DNA from: Cryptomeria japonica
Taxonomy: Eukaryota; Streptophyta; Pinopsida; Cupressales; Cupressaceae
Length of the DNA: 64,000 bases
Direction: 5' to 3'
NCBI RefSeq assembly: GCF_030272615.1
Contig: NC_081413.1
Location: forward strand, 20,249,285-20,313,284
Notes under the pieces: model-generated
Databases searched by the model: none
Told to the model about the DNA's origin: nothing
Seen by the model: the letters and a program-made list of their open reading frames with translations, nothing else
Made by a program: the position numbers and the translations under genes
Part shown: piece by piece, positions 51,166-62,409 of the stretch
How positions within the stretch are numbered: position 1 is the stretch's first letter
Layout of the letters: every line of letters begins with the position of its first letter

Positions 51166-52377
51166 TTGTTTCGGAATTTCAAACTTTCTTTGATTCAGTT
51201 TTTTGGATTTCATACTTAGGGTTTCAGATCTGGTTTATTTTTGGACTAACCCTTGCAGATCTAGCTAACCAAGTTTGTGCAGCTTGTTTTGGAAGCAAAA
51301 ATGTTTTTGTTGAAGGCCCCTTTTTCACAAATTCTTTTTGGGTTTTTCTAAAATTTACCTAACTTGTGTGCTTGCAGGAAGGGGTGATCATTTGAAACAA
51401 CCCAAACTACTAACAAATTTTGTTGCAGGGCCTTGGCTAGGGTTTTATAATTTTGTTGTGTGCCTTGTTTTCATAGATTAGCAAACACTTCCATTGGTGC
51501 ACTAAAATTGAATCATTGTCTTTTGTGTCTTGAGCAATAGGCTCTTTTTGTTTAATCTTTAGAGGGTCTGTCTTCCCGTGTGGTCATTAGGACTACTAGT
51601 GAGAAGAGGACGACCCAAGTGGTAGCGAGGAAAACCCACCTCATCCGAACCACTATAATCAAATGTATTCATGGTGAAAACTATGGATAACGTGTGCTGA
51701 TTAGTTCATACCGACACTATGTCTCCCCATAAACCCATTTGATCAAATTTATTTGATCATTTGTAGGGTGTAACCCCTACCGGCTGGGAGCCTTCTATAT
51801 TTACAAAGCTGAAAGTGCCGCATGTATGGCCACACGAGCGGATGCCCTTACTAGCACCATTTTGTTTTAGAGGCCCAAATCCTTTTAGTTGTTGGGGCAG
51901 GAGGTCGGACCTCTGGTAGCGGCCCACACACATACGGTTCTTAGTAGAGATACAAAGTTTGCCATGGGGAGTTTTCATGGGGACTGATGCTTGGCTGACC
52001 CGAGAAGTGAGTACCGAGGGTGGAGCCAGTGAGGTCAAGCATCTAAGTATCCACTCTGAATAGCGTAGCCTCGGGGGTAAAACCCCATGTGGGATCAACA
52101 ACTATTGTCTTGGCCAGCCATAAGAATTGTGCTTGACTTATGTTAAACATTCAAAACATTCAAAACCAAATAGCAAAACATTGTGTCTTTTGTGTTTTCA
52201 AGTGTATGCAAAACATTTTTATATCAAACAACACACTTTTCTTGGAGAGTCTAAACACTAGTAAACGGTGAGTCCTCATCAAAATTGTGTCCTCTTGTCA
52301 CGAAAAACAGTCAAACAGTCAGATTTGGTCACAACAAAACAATTTCACAGATTGGAAAAATTGCATGAAGTTTATAG

Positions 52378-52672
52378 AAACGCGCCTGTGTCTGTTTTAA
52401 CTGCGTTTGGGTCATCTAAGCACGTCTGTGAAGGGCATAATAGCGTCTGTGTTTTTAGAAGCGTCTGTGTCAAACAGAGACATGTTTGTGTCTGGAAATC
52501 ACGTCTGTGAAGTATACAGAGGCGTCTGTGTCCAGAATTGCAAAAAAACTTTACAGTCCAGCAAACATAAACAAGAAAATCGCAGAAGCACGTCTGGGTT
52601 AAACATAGTAGCATCTGTGTCTGGAAACCACGTCTGTACAGTATACAGGCGCGTCTGTGTTCAAAATTGCAA
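52378..52672 (+). repeat. CGTCTGTG-type motif cluster 2
   Basis: About twelve variants of the same motif occur, tending to alternate CACGTCTGTG with GCGTCTGTGT, at about 20-25 bp spacing. It lies 1.2 kb after cluster 1 and some 480 bp before gag. Confidence 0.7.
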
Positions 52673-53158
52673 AAAGAAAAATTTCAGAGTTCAACAAACA
52701 AAAGAAATCAGTTTCGGAATACTTGAGCTTCCTAGGTTGTTTCTTCAGGTTTCATCTAGCATTCAACCTGTCTTTGGGTCTCATACAGTCCATCATTGCT
52801 TCACATCTCATTTTACATTCATACTTGTCTAAACTTGAGTCAAAAGGTCACTTGCTTGTCCTCATCATACTTTGTCAACACACTACATACAACTACACTT
52901 TGCTAAGTGGTCCCTCATCAAGGTTTCTTACCTTTGGGTCTCATTTGGTCTTACTTAGGGTCAAGGTCAGCTTACCTCATCAAGAGAAACTATCCTCTCT
53001 TTGGAAGTCACACCTACTCTACTACTTACATACTTGGTCTTACACTTTGGACATTGCAAGTACACTTTAGACTCATTTACATTCCATTCAACTCTTGGTC
53101 TTCCATACTCTTTCCATTTTTCATCTAGTCTCACACATCTTGGTCAAACACCTAGTTC

Positions 53159-55083
53159 ATGGTTGAAACCCATCTTCAAAAATCTAGGAGAAAAGCTAAA
53201 GAAGCTCAAGAGTCCACAAACATGAGTTCTTATGAGTATGACAATGATTTATTTTTCAATCCTGAGCACACTACATTGCCTGACATGGATGTTTATAGAC
53301 ACATTCCAAATGTTGAGAACACAGACACTACAAACAACAATGCTACACACAATGACAATGTGGACAACTTTTCAATACAATCAGCAGACATAGAAGAATC
53401 CATAATGAATCCTCATTTCAATAGATTGGTTGAAGAGATAATGAAGAGGGATAGACAATACTTCTTACACATGATGGCACAAAGTGGAGCTAAAATACCT
53501 CATGACTTTGACATGTCTCAACTTATGGAAAATTGACCCTCGCAACAAACTCACTCCAACATGGATCAAAGGAGACCCAATAGTGGAGGAAATAGAGGAC
53601 CGAATATGATGCCTGAGTCACCATCAGTTTTGCTTCAAAAACCAGAAGTCCCACATACACATGGTCAAACATATGATACTTACCTTCGAAGACCATTATG
53701 GAAGCCTTATGCAGATAGATATTCTCAATCACATGCTCAAGCTATGGATCAATCAAAACAAGTGGACATTCAAAGGCCTCCTCAAAATTTGGACATAAGG
53801 AAACCTCATGTCAAATTTGGGGGCAACACAATGGAAAATGAAATGCCTATTGAATATGCTATATATGCACAAAATAGATATGGGGTTCCTCAACATGAAG
53901 CTATGCCAAGTGCTCCCTATATGCCGCATCAATATAGACCTCCATATGGACATGTCTATGATCAGTATCATCCATACATGCAACAAGCTCCTCCTCAAAT
54001 GGGTGTTTCAAACACGGGGTATGTTACAAGAAATAGATCTCCTCCCAAGAGCAATTTGGAGCAACAAATAAGAGATTTACAAAAGAAAATGGAGGACATG
54101 AGCACACCAAAACCAACATACACTATGAGAGATATATGTCCTTATCCATTTGATAAGAGCATCCCAATGCCTCCATTTCCTGCACACTTTGTGACGCCAA
54201 AATTTGACAAGTACAGAGGAAAAGGAGACCCCAAGGCACACATACGACAATTTTTCATAGCCTGCATTGAGGTAGCGGCAGAAGAAACATATTTGATGAG
54301 GTTGTTCCCGCAGAGCTTAGGAGATCAAGCTATGGAATGGTTTTCTCAATTACCTCCCGGTATTAAGTCATGGGGCGACCTAGCAGAGGCATTCATTCAG
54401 CATTTCATTCAGCATTTCTCCTACAATATAGAAACAGATATCTCAGTCCCTACTTTGTGCAACACCAAGAAAAAAGAGGGAGAATCTTTTGCGTCATTTT
54501 TACAAAAATGGAGAAATCTAGCCAGCAGATGCTCTTGTGAAATTCCCCAAAAGCAAATGGTAGAAATGTTCACTCAAAACGTTAACAAGGATATTGGCTA
54601 TGATTTAAGGAAAGCTTGTTTGTCCACCTTCAAGGATGTTATTGAAAAGGGCTTAGCAACAGAAAAGGTCCTAATTGAACAAGGAGTCATCAAGCTATTT
54701 AAGGAAAACAAAGATGACTTTAAAGGAAAAGACAAGCCAAGATTTTGGAATAAAAACAAGAACACAGTCAACGATGGCATTGTTGATGCCAATACAGTGA
54801 GACCCAAGTTCATCTTTTCAGGATCAAGTTCTACAAACAATCAAGTGAATACTCAAACAACTTCCAGACCACGAAGGAAGTACACCCCATTGGGAGAACC
54901 ACTTGAATCAGTCTTCAAAAAGATAGTGGCAAACAAAGTGATCACAGTTCCAGATTTTCCTCCATATGAACCAAAGGTCAAACCAAATTGGTGGAATGAT
55001 GATGAATATTGTGAGTTTCATAAGAGCAAGGGTCATAAGACAGGAAATTGCCATCGACTGAAGAATATTGTGAAGATCTCATT
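53159..55083 (+). pseudogene. Gag of the Tat-like element, one in-frame stop and one frameshift
   Basis: The frame starts at ATG 53159 (MVETHLQKSRRKAKEAQE). It is interrupted by a TGA at 53534-53536 and resumes in the same frame. A Pro/Tyr/His/Met-rich linker is followed by the retrotrans_gag domain at about 54190-54690: FDKYRGKGDPKAHIRQF, MEWFSQLPPGIKSWGDLAEA, GESFASFLQKWRNLASR. A zinc-knuckle-like CEFHKSKGHKTGNC follows near 55010. In the capsid domain IQHF is doubled by a 12-bp duplication near 54395-54420. At about 55083 the reading passes to the next frame, a one-base change, and continues as the Pol frame. Gag would form the virus-like particle in the cytoplasm. Confidence 0.85.
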
Positions 55084-56205
55084 GATAGAGGTGACATTGA
55101 GATTGAGGGACATTCATCTAATCAAGAACATGAGATGTTCAAGGAACCATTCCCAAAGCATGACAAAGGAAAAGCCCAAGTCACAGATGATCAGGCCAAC
55201 TATACTAGAGCACCTTACAACTATGACTCAACTATCAATCACATCTCAATGGACAATCATATCTCTACTATTACCATCAAGAACAAAAATCCTGAGAATC
55301 CTCCTCAGAGATCCAAGATTGTTCTAAGAGGTGTGGGATCTTCGTCAGAGTCTACCTCTGAATGTCATGTAACAACTCGTCAAGGTAAAATTACTTTGCC
55401 AGGTGCCTCCACTAAAAACACCTCTTCTTCATCTACTAAACCTGAGTATGACCTTGTAGAACAGTTAGGGAAGACACCCGCGCTCATTTCAATCCTTGAA
55501 CTCTTACGCATATCCCCTGCTCATAAGGCTATTCTTGACAAAATCTTGAGAGACACCGCCGTTCCTACCGATCTGAACGTGGACCAGTTTCAAGCCATGG
55601 TGGGATATCTTTCCATTCCACATTCCCTTACATTCACAGAAGCCGATGATGCCTCCATAAGTCAGCCACATAATGCACCATTACATATTGAAGCCTTCAT
55701 ACACAAGCATCGAATAAAGTGAGTCCTGATAGATGGAGGAGCTGGTCTAAACATTTGTTTATTGAGCACCATTAAACAATTGGGATATTCCGATAAAGCT
55801 GTGAATTCAAAAAATCAAATTACCATCAAGGCATATGATGATGAAGAACGCTCATCCAAGGGCACGGTCACCTTACCTCTAAGAATTGGGCCAGTTACAA
55901 AGGATGTGGTTTGTCAGGTCCTGGATTTAGATCTCACTTATAATATATTGCTAGGATGTCCTTGGATTCATGAAATGAGGGCAGTCCCATCGACATATCA
56001 CCAATGCATTAAGTTTCCTCATAATGGAGTCGAGGTAACAGTTAACAGTGATCCTAATCTATTCATATATTGCAATAACTTGAGATCACATACGGAGACC
56101 ATCATTCCCAGTAATCGTGAAGCTGTTCCTTCTTCGGCATACATTGACCCTGAGTCATTAAAACCTTCGACATCAAAACAAGGTGAACTCAAAGGCAAAT
56201 TTTAG
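55084..56205 (+). pseudogene. Aspartic protease region of the Tat-like element
   Basis: The frame carries a Ser/Thr-rich linker, then a helical domain (LLRISPAHKAILDKILRDT) and the protease. The active-site strand VLIDGGAGLNIC follows directly after a TGA at 55720-55722. Asp-Gly-Gly in place of Asp-Ser/Thr-Gly is a familiar variant in this plant lineage. Later come YNILLGCPWIHEMRAVPS (flap/second-half signature) and FPHNGVEVTV. A TAG at 56203-56205 ends the open part, but the frame continues. The enzyme would mature the Gag-Pol polyprotein; as it stands it cannot be made intact. Confidence 0.85.
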
Positions 56206-57549
56206 GACAAAGGCATGGGAGAATACACTTTAAATCAGACCATGTATTTACAACAAGTCATGAGCTCTCCAAAAGAATTTGGAAGGCCACATCCTAGCAA
56301 GCAAACATTCATCATGACGCTCAAATGGGATCCTACTACCTTTCACAGATGGGGCGAACTGGAAGAGGAAGATTTATACAAAATGCTCTACAAAGACATT
56401 GAAGAGGACACACATGATCAGATCAATATACCTTGTGAGAACTATGGCAAAGGCTTCAAGATTCTACAAAAATTTGTGTATGATGGAAAAAGCCCTCTTG
56501 GGTTATGCAAGGAAGGCGTCATGGAGCCCTTACAACCTGAATTGACTGTAAGAAGAGAATGCTCAAAGGGACTTGGTTTTCTGACTTCCAAGATCCACAC
56601 TAAAAGGACAGAAGAGGCAGCACGAATCAAAATTGCCAAAATTCAACAAGAAGATTGCTATTCCACAGACTCCAACGAATGGGAATGGGGTTCAGACAAA
56701 TCCTCCAGTGACTACGAGCTCACTGAGACATTCAGAGAGCCAGATGAACCCACAGAAGAAGAGGAGTTTTATAACAAATTCAGAGTTGGTCAAGAAACAA
56801 CCCATGAGGAGTCTACACAGTCCTTGTCTCGAGGTTCTAGGTTGAAATCACATAGGATGAGAACACCTGTTCCGGAAGGTGCTACTAGTAACGACAATTT
56901 AGATTCGCTTGCGATTGAAACTGATGAGGAGAGTGCCATCGATGACCTCGACGATTGCCTCGATATACCCGAATATAACCACATCTTCACTCTTAGCCCT
57001 GCAAACTCTGAAAACATTAAAGGCCTTCCCCTTGTTCATCCCCAACTCATTGACTGGGATTATGAAGGACCCACACAATTTGACACATTTTAGAATGACG
57101 AAGCTATTATTGACTATCTTGGCATACGAGATGATCTTCCCCTTGGGGACCACAAAGCAGGATACACCATAAAACTCAACAACATGGCATATTTTGGTGA
57201 GGGTGTCGGACCTTCCAGTCGCAAAAATGTGAAAATAAGAACAAAACAAGGGTCTTATGGCAAAAACCACACTGTGGCGCTATCTGACTCCAAAAAAGTA
57301 AAAAGAAAGGACGTATCTGAGGGTGAAAACCTCTCTGAGGCACCCGAAGATGGAAGGCTCGACATTCTCCTAGCATCATATGAGGAAAAATCATCCATGT
57401 TGGTAGAGGAGACTATCAAAACAAACATTGGTACAGAAGAAGTTCCACACAACATATTCCTGGCTCAATCCTTGACAGAGTCCGAAAGGGGAAAATTCAT
57501 AAGCTTCTTCAAGGAATGACAAGTCAACTTTGCATGGTCATACGCTGAT
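56206..57549 (+). pseudogene. Spacer domain between protease and reverse transcriptase
   Basis: About 440 codons in the same frame run between protease and RT, broken by TAG 57091-57093 and TGA 57517-57519. A glycine-rich-motif-like piece (ENYGKGFKILQKFVYDGK) comes first, with GLGFLTSKIHTKR next. A long acidic Ser/Asp/Glu stretch (SNEWEWGSDKSSSDYELTE) follows, then a segment leading to RT (LAQSLTESERGKFISFFKE). Tat-lineage elements commonly have such a spacer; its function is unknown to me. No intron signal was needed to keep the frame. Confidence 0.7.
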
Positions 57550-58560
57550 ATGCCTGGACTAGATCCGGATTTGGTAATGCATCATCTGACAGTCAAACCG
57601 GGGGCAAAGCCAGTGAAACAGAAATTAAGGAAAATGCATCCACAAGTGGCATTACTAGTCAAAGCAGAGCTGGAGAAATTATTGGATGTCGGATTCATAC
57701 GCCCAATTGATTATCCTGAATGGATCTCTAATTTAGTACCTGTCAGCAAACCAGATTGCAGCATCAGAATATGTACAGATTTCAGAGACATCAACAAAGC
57801 TTGTCCAAAGGATGACTTCCCATTACCAAACATTGACTTGATTGTTGATCTCACAGTAGGTCATGAAATGCTATCATTAATGGATGGATTCTCTGGCTAT
57901 AATCAGATAAGAATTGCACCTGAGGATCAACATAAAACATCATTCACTTGTCCGTGGGGAACTTTCTGTTGGAATGTCATGCCCTTTGGGCTGAAAAATG
58001 CAAGTGCTACATATCAAAGACCTATGACTACTATTTTTCATGATCTCATGCATGTAACTGTGGAATATTATGTTGACGATCTCTTGGTCAAATCAATAGA
58101 CAGAAATACACATTTGGACATACTTTCAGTTGCCTTTGATCGATTGGAAAATTACAAGGTAAGATTAAACCCCAAGAAATGTGTCTTTGGAGTAACCTCC
58201 GGGAAGCTCCTAGGATTCATCGTGTCCAAAAGAGGAATTGAAGCGGATCCAACAAAAGTCAAAGCTATCTTGGACATGCCGCCACCCAGAAATATCAGTC
58301 AACTTCGATCCTTACAAGGTAGACTCCAGTCCATACGAAGATTCATAGCACAACTTGCAGATAAGTGTAATCCTTTCCAGCACCTACTACATAAAAACAT
58401 CAAGTCCAAATGGGATGATAACTGTCAACAAGCTTTTCAGATGCTCAAAGATTATCTTCTAAATCCGCCAGTTCTGATGCCACCAGTTCCAGATCAACCA
58501 CTGTTATTATACATTTCAGCTACTCCAACAGCACTGGGGGCACTCTTAGCGTAACAAATT
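57550..58560 (+). pseudogene. Reverse transcriptase of the Tat-like element
   Basis: The Ty3/Gypsy RT order is complete: KAELEKLLDVGFIRPIDYPE, WISNLVPVSKPDCSIRICTD, the catalytic region MLSLMDGFSGYNQIRI, MPFGLKNASATYQRPM, the active site YYVDDLLVKS at about 58066-58095, and GKLLGFIVSKRGIEADPTK. The connection and the first RNase H strand (LLLYISATPTALGALLA) follow until a TAA at 58552-58554. Within this 334-codon stretch no residue typical of the active site is missing. It would copy element RNA to cDNA in the particle. Confidence 0.92.
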
Positions 58561-58900
58561 GCTGACGGCAAGGAAAAAGCTGTATACTATATCAGTCGCA
58601 CATTGGTGGGATATGAGCTAAACTACACACCAATCGAGCGTGCATGTCTCGCTGTGGTCTTTGCTTCGCAGAAATTATGACATTATATGCTCACTCATAA
58701 GACTAAGTTGATTGCAAGAATTGATCCATTAAAATACCTTCTCAACAAAGCTACACTTACTGGGCGGCTGGCCAAATGGGTAATGATACTGAGTGAATTC
58801 GACATCGAGTATGTGGACAGAAAAGCAATAAAAGGACAAGCAATCGCGGATCAATTAGCAGATGCTCCCATGATAGATGATGCTCCTCTAAATTTAGAAT
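58561..58900 (+). pseudogene. Gypsy-type RNase H of the Tat-like element, two stops
   Basis: Same frame as RT. After TAA 58552 the sequence reads KAVYYISRTLVGYELNYTPI, then ACLAVVFASQKL and a TGA at 58678-58680. HYMLTHKTKLI, LTGRLAKWVMILSEFDIEYV and IADQLADAP follow. This is the standard Ty3/Gypsy RNase H, which in plants often lacks some catalytic residues. The TGA stands where a conserved Arg is normally seen in this family. Confidence 0.82.
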
Positions 58901-58929
58901 TTCCAGATGAATCCATTCTAACAATATCA

Positions 58930-59370
58930 CATGCAAAGCCATGGCAACTGTACTTTGATGGTTCATACACACAGCATGGGGCAGGAGCGGGTATTCTCTT
59001 TATAACTCCTCAAGGTGATTCTATACCAAAATCATACCGCTTATCATTTCCTTGCACCAACAATATAGCGGAATATGAGGCATTAACAACAGGATTACGA
59101 ATTGCAGTTCAATGGAAGATCTAGGAACTTCGTGTTTTTGGAGATTCCCAACTTGTTATCCGTCAAGCAACTGATGATTACCAAACAAAAGATGAAAAAT
59201 TACTGCCTTATAAACAAATGGTGGATAATCTGAAACAGCACTTTACAAAGATAGACTTTGAGCAGATACCAAGAGAGCAGAATCGCGCCGCAGATGCTAT
59301 GGCTACAATTGCTTCACTAATTGATCTACCTCAGGATGAGACTTGCTATGAGTTCTTGATAGACAACCTG
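58930..59370 (+). pseudogene. Second, archaeal-type RNase H
   Basis: After the Gypsy RNase H comes a complete extra RNase H fold: WQLYFDGSYTQHGAGAGILF (first Asp), NNIAEYEALTTGLRIA (Glu), VFGDSQLVIRQATDDYQTK (Asp) and REQNRAADAMATIAS (last Asp). All four catalytic acids are present. A TAG at 59122-59124 splits it between the second and third. A second RNase H of this kind is a known hallmark of part of the plant Tat lineage, which places the element. Confidence 0.85.
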
Positions 59371-60690
59371 TTGGTTCCTTCATATGAGATCACTCCTACT
59401 GAAATGATATGCGTTGTTGGTCCTGAATCCCAGTTATATGGTTCCATCTTCACATACCTTCGCGACAATATCTTACCTCCTGATATATCAAAAAACCAAC
59501 GCTGCACTTTCATTCGCCAATCCTTTCGATATGTCATTTTAGCTGATATCCTATACCGACGAGGTCTAGATGGCACTCTTCTTAGATGTTTAGAAAGCGA
59601 CGAAGCTCAGATTGTGTTGCGTGAAGTGCATGAAGGGATATGTGGTCCACATACTAGTGGTCCTACCTTGGCCAAGAAACTCATCAGGACTGGATATTAT
59701 TGGCCCAATATGGAAAAAGACTCATATCAGTTTGTCAAGAAATGTAAGCAATGTCAAATTCATGGAGACCTCATACATGCACCAACACAAGAACTACAAC
59801 CACTTGCGTCTCCTTGGCCCTTTAGTCAGTGGGGACTCGATCTCATAGGCAAGATTCACCCTCCTTCTTCTAATGGTCATAAATTCATTATCACTGCCAC
59901 AGAGTATTTTACAAAATGGATTGAAGTCGTGCCTCTCACACAAGTCACTGGGAAACAAATTGCTACTTTCATCCTTAACTATATCATTTGCCGATATGGT
60001 ATTCCTAAGTCCATTATTACTGATAACGGGTGTCCCTTCAAAAATTAGGATGTTCGTGAACTCTGTGAGTGCTTCCATATCTCCCATCGTTTCTCCACAC
60101 CATATTACCCCCAAGGTAATGGCCAAGCTGAGGCGTCTAATAAAACAATCCTTAAAATCCTCAAAAAGACAGTCGACGAAGCTGGCCGTAATTGGCATAT
60201 CCAACTCAATCCCGCACTTTGGGCCTACCGCACAAGTGTCCGCACACCTACAGGAGCTACACCATATTCACTTGTCTACGGCACTGAAGCCATCTTGCCT
60301 ATTGAGGTCGAGTTACCTTCTTTACGGGTCTCTTTGCGAAACATCATCAACGATGAAGACTATAGGGTCTCTCACTTACAAGAACTAGAACTGTTGGATG
60401 AATAGAGACAAACTGCTTTTAATCATCTCAAGGCTTACCAACAACGAATGAGTCGTAGCTACAATCACAAGGTCAAGCCTCGCACATTTGAGGTAGGTGA
60501 CTTGGTTCTCAGAGAAAACCCCAAAAATCAGCAAGACAGAGAGAAGAAAGGCAAGTTTGAACCAAATTGGCTTGGTCCTTACATCGTTACAGCAGTCTAT
60601 GGATCTGGGGCATATCAGCTCTCTACTACAGAAGGTGAACCTTTGGAGGATCCTATCAATAGCATGCACCTTCGTAGGTTCTACACATAG
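59371..60690 (+). pseudogene. Integrase of the Tat-like element, two stops
   Basis: The zinc-binding HHCC module is at about 59620-59765 (VHEGICGPHTSGPTLAKKLI, then KKCKQCQIHG). The catalytic core shows WGLDLIGKIHPP (first Asp), IITDNGCPFKN (second Asp) and YYPQGNGQAEASNKTI (Glu), so D,D,E are all visible. TAG stops lie at 60046-60048 and 60403-60405. The C-terminal part (FEVGDLVLRENPKNQ, FEPNWLGPYIV, PINSMHLRRFYT) ends with the true stop at 60688-60690. No chromodomain is visible, which fits the Tat/Athila branch. Confidence 0.9.
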
Positions 60691-62409
60691 CTCATCGGAA
60701 TATCCTAATTCGAAAATACAAAAAAAATTTAAAAAAATTCAAAAATACAAAAAAATTATAAAACAAAAAAATCGTTACTTGGTGAAAACCTGGCAAACAG
60801 GCGCCTTGTGACACAAAAAAAATTGAAAAATCGAAAAAAGTAAAGAGAAATAATTTCGTCCAACGGTGAAAACCACTTCGGTGGCGCCCTGGGCAAGTAC
60901 CATGGTGAAAACTGGGTCACCAGTGCCATGCGTAGAGACTTTTCTCCTCTCTCCTTCAGGATTCTCTTTCATCCTTTCACTTTGCACACACTCACAACCT
61001 ATTCGTTCATAATAAACTTACCCATTCCCATCATGGCTTGTTATTGATCTACCTAAGATTGGTTAGCCATTCATAATAAACCTCCCTTTTCACATCCCTT
61101 TCCATCCATAATAAATCAAATCCTATCTATGGCTAAGGCAAAATCCTACATCTAGTGATGGGTGTGGAACTGAGAATGTCACATGTTTCGAGGAGTACAG
61201 TTTCTTCCAACTTCCTTCAGTCTATCCACACACAATCCGCAATAAAGAAACATTTCCATCACAGATCCGCAATAAAGTTTCATCTTCTTCGCAATAAAGT
61301 ATCAGTTTCATGGATTCAGTCAGTTTCAGATGAGACACAGCAGCAACAATGGGCTTCAACAAAATCAAATCTTTCAACAGACTCAGACAACATATGGTTC
61401 AGTGCTATCTATCCTTTTTGTGAAAGTAAACATTGTGACCACAATCAAATAAGACTTATACAAGTGACAAGAGACACTAAACTTGAGGACTACAGTGGAT
61501 GTTGGTGTCGAGTCTTGGTTTTCTTTTGATTTTCATCTTTCTGGTGACATGTCTTTTAGCTTTTCTGAGATGTCTTTGACTAGAGATTCTATCTCCAGGA
61601 TGTCTTTGACTAGAAAGGCGAGGATGGGGTATCGTCACCTATCTTTCTTTGCTGTCTGTGGATTGTCTCTTAGTAATGCTATGACTTGTCCAAGGATATG
61701 AGGACACTGTGAGTCTAGTGTGAACTGGGGCATTCCTTGTCTGTGACTGTCTTATCTCCATACAAACAGGTACAATGACTTTCTGGGTCGAACTCATGCC
61801 TCGATTGTCATAACCTACTTGCCATAATAAAGCTCAATGATGATAACGCACAAGAAGCTCTTTCACTTTCATATCTTCTGTCTTCCATCCCCCTTTCTTG
61901 GTTGACTTCCATCGTCCTTCTTGAGTCTGCGTAGCCTGCTATCACATGACTGAGTATAATGACACACCAAAAACATTTGCATTTCATGTAGTTGCACCTG
62001 CATTACCACATATAAGCATCTCATACATACATCTAGATATCACAATTGCATCACATCATGCACACAACACCTGTTAGCATAATTTACATTTGCATTATCA
62101 TATTCATCTACATTACATATATTCACATTTGCATCATGCATACGCATATAAAACATAAAAGAACAAAAATATTGCATTGCATCATATGCATATTTGCATC
62201 CATCACATAAAACATACATCATAGAAACATACATCACATAAGGTACACATGCATATAGCTGCCGCAAAGATGAATCATCTCTCATATATATAATCAAAAT
62301 GTGTCATGATACAATGATGTCAAAAGAATCATATGGCTACAAAATCACCCGCAGGTGTCTACAATACAAAAAAATGGTACATATACTGATACAAGGGAGC
62401 CCTCTATGG
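60691..62409 (+). other. 3' untranslated region of the Tat-like element
   Basis: There is no supported gene on the plus strand. An A-rich stretch (60720-60840) comes first. GGTGAAAAC then occurs three times (about 60780, 60865 and 60904) near GC-rich words such as GGCGCC. CGCAATAAAG occurs three times (about 61238, 61268 and 61290). A CAT/GCA-rich low-complexity stretch occupies about 61970-62290. No polypurine tract or 3' LTR was recognised. Confidence 0.5.

Larger units (their letters stand above)
50816..53158 (+). other. Untranslated leader of the Tat-like element
   Basis: This is about 2.3 kb with no convincing coding frame, as is usual for the Tat lineage. It contains two clusters of a short motif related to CGTCTGTG, described separately. 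The middle part (51560-52110) is GC-richer. Confidence 0.6.

Noticed and set aside
51757-52101. Minus-strand 114-codon frame in the retroelement leader
   Set aside because: There is no recognisable domain, it lies inside an untranslated leader, and codon content is unremarkable.
62350-62375. Minus-strand word TGTAGACACC identical to the first ten bases of the Tat-like LTR
   Set aside because: No polypurine tract precedes it, the next bases differ (TGCGGG against CAAAAT), and it is in the wrong orientation for the 3' LTR. Ten bases can match by chance or because this LTR start is common.
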